Shown here one piece after another: positions 33,660 to 36,880 of a stretch of 36,880 nucleotides of DNA; position 1 is the first letter of the stretch, and each line of letters begins with the position of its first letter. Under the pieces are notes generated by a model. The model was not told the DNA's origin, did not search any database, and saw only the letters and a list, made by a program, of their open reading frames with translations. Both the position numbers and the translations under genes were made by a program. The DNA is from Pseudomonas cyclaminis (GTDB lineage Bacteria; Pseudomonadota; Gammaproteobacteria; Pseudomonadales; Pseudomonadaceae), in NCBI RefSeq assembly GCF_015163715.1, contig NZ_JADDUM010000208.1:1-36880 (forward strand), read 5' to 3'.

Positions 33660-34568
33660 ATGAGTAAAGTCAGTGTATTGGTGGTGGATGACGCCTCGTT
33701 TATCCGCGATCTGGTGAAGAAGTGCCTGCGCAATTACTTCCCCGGGATCAAGCTTGAAGATGCGGTGAACGGCAAAAAGGCCCAGGCCATCCTGATGCGC
33801 GAAACCTTCGACCTGGTGCTGTGCGACTGGGAAATGCCGGAGATGTCCGGCCTGGAGCTGTTGACCTGGTGCCGCGAGCAACCGCACCTCAAGGCCATGC
33901 CGTTCGTGATGGTGACCAGCCGTGGCGACAAAGAGAACGTGGTGCAGGCGATCCAGGCCGGCGTTTCCGGGTACGTCAGCAAGCCGTTCACCAACGAGCA
34001 ACTGCTGAACAAGGTCAAGCAGGCCCTGCACAAGGTAGGCCGCCTCGACGCATTGGTCGCCAGCGCGCCGACCAAAATGAACTCGGCCTTCGGCAACGAT
34101 TCCCTGAGCGCCCTGACGGGCGGCAAGCCTGAAGCGTTGCGTTCGGCCCCCGTTGCAGCTGCAGCGCCGGCGCCGAGCAAAGGTTTGCTCAGCAGCCCAG
34201 CGGTGCAAGCCCCTTCCGCCGCGCCGGCCGCCGGTCGTGGCCAGGGCCAACTGCGCCTGTCCAGCGGCACCCAGCAATGCGTCATCAAGGCGCTGAGCAT
34301 CAAGGAAGCGCTGCTGGTGGTGCGCCGCACTGAAGTCCTGCCTCAGGTACTGGAAAGTGCCGTACTCGACCTGGAACAAGGTGACAACGCCGAAGTGGCC
34401 CGCCTCAACGGCTACCTGCACGCCATCGTCGCCTTCGAGCCCAAGCCTGACAGCGATTGGCTGCAACTGACCTTCCGGTTTATCGACCAGGATGCGCAGA
34501 AGCTCGACTACATCTCCCGCCTGATTGCCCGGGGCACGGCGCAGAAGCATTTCGTGCCGGGTGCGTAA
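33660..34568 (+). CDS. Response regulator with C-terminal PilZ-like domain
   Basis: This is a 302-aa protein. The receiver domain (about 1-125) is complete: D10-D11, phosphorylation site D56 in LCDWEMPEMSG, T86/S87 and K108 in SKPF. An Ala/Pro-rich linker (about 150-195) leads to a C-terminal domain (about 200-295) with PilZ-like text (VLESAVLDLEQG, LTFRFIDQDAQKLDYISRLI). I do not find the RxxxR and (D/N)xSxxG c-di-GMP motifs, so the PilZ unit looks degenerate. From memory the P. aeruginosa gene after phoU (PA5364) is also a response regulator. No kinase is adjacent. AGGATGAAGGG precedes the ATG. The output is unknown. Confidence 0.9.
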   Translation: MSKVSVLVVDDASFIRDLVKKCLRNYFPGIKLEDAVNGKKAQAILMRETFDLVLCDWEMPEMSGLELLTWCREQPHLKAMPFVMVTSRGDKENVVQAIQAGVSGYVSKPFTNEQLLNKVKQALHKVGRLDALVASAPTKMNSAFGNDSLSALTGGKPEALRSAPVAAAAPAPSKGLLSSPAVQAPSAAPAAGRGQGQLRLSSGTQQCVIKALSIKEALLVVRRTEVLPQVLESAVLDLEQGDNAEVARLNGYLHAIVAFEPKPDSDWLQLTFRFIDQDAQKLDYISRLIARGTAQKHFVPGA

Positions 34569-34635
34569 GCGCGAGCATAGAGCTGTCATCCACACTTGCT
34601 AACCTGTCGCTCAGTCATCTCGGAAGGTTCACACC

Positions 34636-35307
34636 ATGCTCCTTCGCCTTTTACTGTGCTGCGGGCTGGCCACGGTCACTACCTCGACCCTGGCCATGAC
34701 CGTCTACAAATCCACCGACGCCAATGGTGTGGTGTTTTTCAGCGACCGGCACACCCCGGGCGCTCAAGCGTTTGAGCTGCATGAGCGCCGAGTCGAGCGT
34801 GTAAGACGACCGGTGCTCGACATGCCCAAACCCCTCTACCGACCACAAGCCTACCGCTACCCCTTACCCTGGCGCGGCGGCCCGTTCCGCCTGACCCAAG
34901 GCCCCAATGGCAGCTTCAGCCACACCGACGCCAAGAGTCGCTACGCCATGGACATCGCCATGCCCGAAGGCACGCCAATCATCGCCGCGCGCAGTGGCGT
35001 GGTGGTGAAGACCGAGAATGCGCAGGCCGGGCGCGGCAATGATGCATCGGGGAATTTTGTGCGGGTGCAGCATGATGACGGCACACAGGGCGTGTACCTG
35101 CATCTCAAGCAAGGGTCGGTCAGTGTGAGGGCAGGGCAGCGCGTGGCGGTGGGGAGCCCGCTGGCGTTGTCGGGCAATACCGGCAACAGCAGCGGGCCAC
35201 ACCTGCACTTTGTGGTACAGCGCGCCACCGAGGCAGGGCTGGTGTCGATCCCGTATGAGTTCAACCAGCCGGTGGGCGCCTTGCCCAACTTTGCGTTGGG
35301 CAATTGA
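34636..35307 (+). CDS. Secreted M23-family peptidase with N-terminal DUF4124-like domain
   Basis: This is a 223-aa periplasmic protein. A signal peptide of about 20 residues (LLLCCGLATVTTSTLA) is followed by a DUF4124-like segment (VYKSTDANGVVFFSDRHTPGAQ), then an M23 (LytM) domain at about 90-205. The metal site reads SHTDAKSRYAMD (His and Asp) and HLHF near the end (GPHLHFVVQR). All three expected ligands are therefore present, and it is probably an active peptidoglycan endopeptidase or an amidase activator. GGAAGG lies upstream of ATG 34636. Its stop is 3 bp from that of the convergent CNNM/CorC gene. Confidence 0.92.
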   Translation: MLLRLLLCCGLATVTTSTLAMTVYKSTDANGVVFFSDRHTPGAQAFELHERRVERVRRPVLDMPKPLYRPQAYRYPLPWRGGPFRLTQGPNGSFSHTDAKSRYAMDIAMPEGTPIIAARSGVVVKTENAQAGRGNDASGNFVRVQHDDGTQGVYLHLKQGSVSVRAGQRVAVGSPLALSGNTGNSSGPHLHFVVQRATEAGLVSIPYEFNQPVGALPNFALGN

Positions 35308-35310
35308 GGC

Positions 35311-36651
35311 TCAGTCGAGCATCAACACCTTGGCCAGTACGATCTTCGGCCCTTTCATCTTCTTGATGATGATCCGCAGGCCTTCAACCTCCAGCACTTC
35401 TTCCTCTTCCGGCACCCGTTTCAGGGTTTCGTAGATCAGGCCGGCCAGGGTTTCGGCTTCGATATGGTCCAGGTCGATGCCCAGCAAGCGTTCGACCTTG
35501 AACAGCGGGGTGTCGCCGCGTACCAGCAGTTTGCCCGGCTGGTAGGCCAGGATGCCGCGCTCGGCCTTGCGGTGTTCGTCCTGGATATCGCCAACCAGCA
35601 CTTCCAGCACGTCTTCCATGGTCAGGTAGCCGATGATGTTGCCGTCGGCCTCTTCGACCACGGCGAAGTGCGAGCCGCCCTTGCGGAACTGTTCCAGCAA
35701 CTGCGACAGCGGCATGTGGCGCGATACGCGCTCCAGTGGGCGGGTCAGCTCGGCCAGGTTGAACGACTCGGGGATATGGTCGAGTTCGGCTAGTTCCAGC
35801 AGCAGGTCCTTGATGTGCAGCAGGCCGACGAACTCCTGGCGGACGCTGTCGTACACCGGGTAACGGCTGAACTTGTGGCGGCGAAACAGCGCGAGGATTT
35901 CCTTGAGCGGTGCGTTGAACTCAAGGGTCACCAGGTCTTCGCGGGAGTTGGCCCAGTCGACGACTTCCAGTTCGCCCATTTCCACGGCCGAGGCCAGTAC
36001 ACGCATGCCTTGGTCGCTCGGGTCCTGGCCACGGCTGGAGTGCAGGATCAGCTTGAGTTCTTCGCGGCTGTAATGATGCTCATGGTGCGGGCCGGGCTCG
36101 CCTTGGCCGGCAATGCGCAGGATCGCGTTGGCGCTGGCGTTGAGCAGGTAGATCGCCGGGTACATGGCCCAATAGAACAGGTACAGCGGCACTGCCGTCC
36201 ACAGCGACAGCAACTCGGGTTTACGAATCGCCCAGGATTTGGGCGCCAACTCACCGACCACGATGTGCAGGTAGGAAATCACAAAGAACGCCGCAAAGAA
36301 CGACACGCCTTTGATCACTTCCGGCGATTCGACGCCCACGGCGGCCAACAGCGGTTCGAGGATGTGCGCAAACGCCGGCTCACCGACCCAACCCAGGCCC
36401 AGGGAGGCGAGGGTGATACCCAACTGGCAGGCCGACAGGTAGGCGTCGAGCTGGCTATGTACGGTGCGCAGGATCTGCCCGCGCCAGCCGTTGGTATGGG
36501 CGATGGCCTCGACCCGGGTGGAGCGCAGTTTGACCATGGCAAATTCCGCCGCAACGAAAAATCCGTTGAGCAGTACCAGGATCAGAGCAAAAAGAATCAT
36601 GCCGAAGTCGGCGAAGAGTGTGGCGAGGGTGATACCAGGGGAAGGGTCCAT
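35311..36651 (-). CDS. CNNM/CorC-family (hemolysin-like) membrane protein
   Basis: This 446-aa protein has the order DUF21/CNNM transmembrane domain (about 5-200; LLNGFFVAAEFAMVKLRSTRVEAI and VVGELAPKSWAIRKPE), then two CBS domains (about 215-340; RHKFSRYPVYDSVRQEFVGLLHIKDLL and FAVVEEADGNIIGYLTMEDVLEVLVGDI). A C-terminal CorC_HlyC domain (about 355-440; LLVRGDTPLFKVERLLGIDL) follows. Such proteins are linked to magnesium or cobalt efflux and to stress, and the name hemolysin is historical. I start at ATG 36651, which matches the family; no strong ribosome-binding site is visible. The frame extends upstream to 36726 but that text is not protein-like. Confidence 0.92.
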   Translation of the reverse strand: MDPSPGITLATLFADFGMILFALILVLLNGFFVAAEFAMVKLRSTRVEAIAHTNGWRGQILRTVHSQLDAYLSACQLGITLASLGLGWVGEPAFAHILEPLLAAVGVESPEVIKGVSFFAAFFVISYLHIVVGELAPKSWAIRKPELLSLWTAVPLYLFYWAMYPAIYLLNASANAILRIAGQGEPGPHHEHHYSREELKLILHSSRGQDPSDQGMRVLASAVEMGELEVVDWANSREDLVTLEFNAPLKEILALFRRHKFSRYPVYDSVRQEFVGLLHIKDLLLELAELDHIPESFNLAELTRPLERVSRHMPLSQLLEQFRKGGSHFAVVEEADGNIIGYLTMEDVLEVLVGDIQDEHRKAERGILAYQPGKLLVRGDTPLFKVERLLGIDLDHIEAETLAGLIYETLKRVPEEEEVLEVEGLRIIIKKMKGPKIVLAKVLMLD

Positions 36652-36808
36652 GATTGGGTTTTGCAGGTTCCGTGTGTTCAATAAGGGGTGACAGGCAGGC
36701 CTGAAAGGCAGGCGCAAGTCGGCCAATGTAGCGGCTGACGGGGCGCTTGCCTAGTGGTTGCTGCCGGGTGGGGTGTGGAATGCATTGTCCAAAACACTGG
36801 AGATCCAT

Positions 36809-36880
36809 TGTGGGAGGGGGCTTGCCCCCGATGGCGGAGTGTCAGTCAACTTATCTATGACTGCTCCACTGCTATCGGGG
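36809..36880. repeat. REPIN 4, truncated by the window end
   Basis: TGTGGGAGGGGGCTTGCC at 36809 is identical to the left arm of the element at 23106, and GCTATCGGGG at the right end is the start of its partner arm. The rest lies outside the window. It follows the promoter side of the CNNM/CorC gene. Confidence 0.85.

Overview
The window looks like chromosome of a fluorescent Pseudomonas (P. fluorescens group). The reasons are the high G+C content, gene content typical of pseudomonads, REPIN palindromes of the kind common in these genomes, and several neighbourhoods that match P. aeruginosa from memory (pstSCAB-phoU plus a response regulator; purEK beside aspA and a LysR gene; an acetylpolyamine amidohydrolase next to a polyamine-binding protein). 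Species assignment is inference. No rRNA, tRNA, CRISPR array, prophage or insertion sequence was recognised.

Layout. 1-541 holds the N-terminus of an autotransporter that runs off the left edge (minus strand). 687-2275 is a polar amino-acid ABC uptake pair, divergent from a homocysteine S-methyltransferase-type gene (2388-3287). 3418-5180 is a minus-strand operon of a PaiB-like FMN-binding protein and two GNAT acetyltransferases, the first frameshifted. It diverges from a MocR-type regulator (5271-6812) whose linker codes an array of DnaA-box-like sequences. 6816-11435 is a single 1539-aa DUF6543/dermonecrotic-toxin-like protein. 11581-14829 is a polyamine region: AraC regulator, a frameshifted acetylpolyamine amidohydrolase, and a PotF-like binding protein.

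14880-19196 (minus) is an Asn/Asp catabolic block: aspA, an AGCS amino-acid symporter and a type I asparaginase, facing a divergent HypT-like LysR gene. 20412-22124 is purEK behind a leader with a strong intrinsic terminator. Then come a small GlsB-type membrane protein, a DUF3299 lipoprotein-size secreted protein, a hexose-6-phosphate mutarotase, a YciA-type thioesterase and an MHS-family transporter.

26501-33535 is the phosphate regulon core: pstS and pstC each have a Pho box, followed by pstA, pstB and phoU. PstC and PstA are oversized, and pstB is flanked on both sides by related long imperfect hairpins. It is followed by a response regulator with a PilZ-like tail, a secreted M23 peptidase and a CNNM/CorC membrane protein.

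Most of the window is ordinary core genome. The observations most worth a second look are the 12-bp-period DnaA-box array inside the MocR gene, the purE leader attenuator, the related hairpins flanking pstB, the hairpin that hides the AraC ribosome-binding site, and two single-base frameshifts in otherwise intact enzymes.
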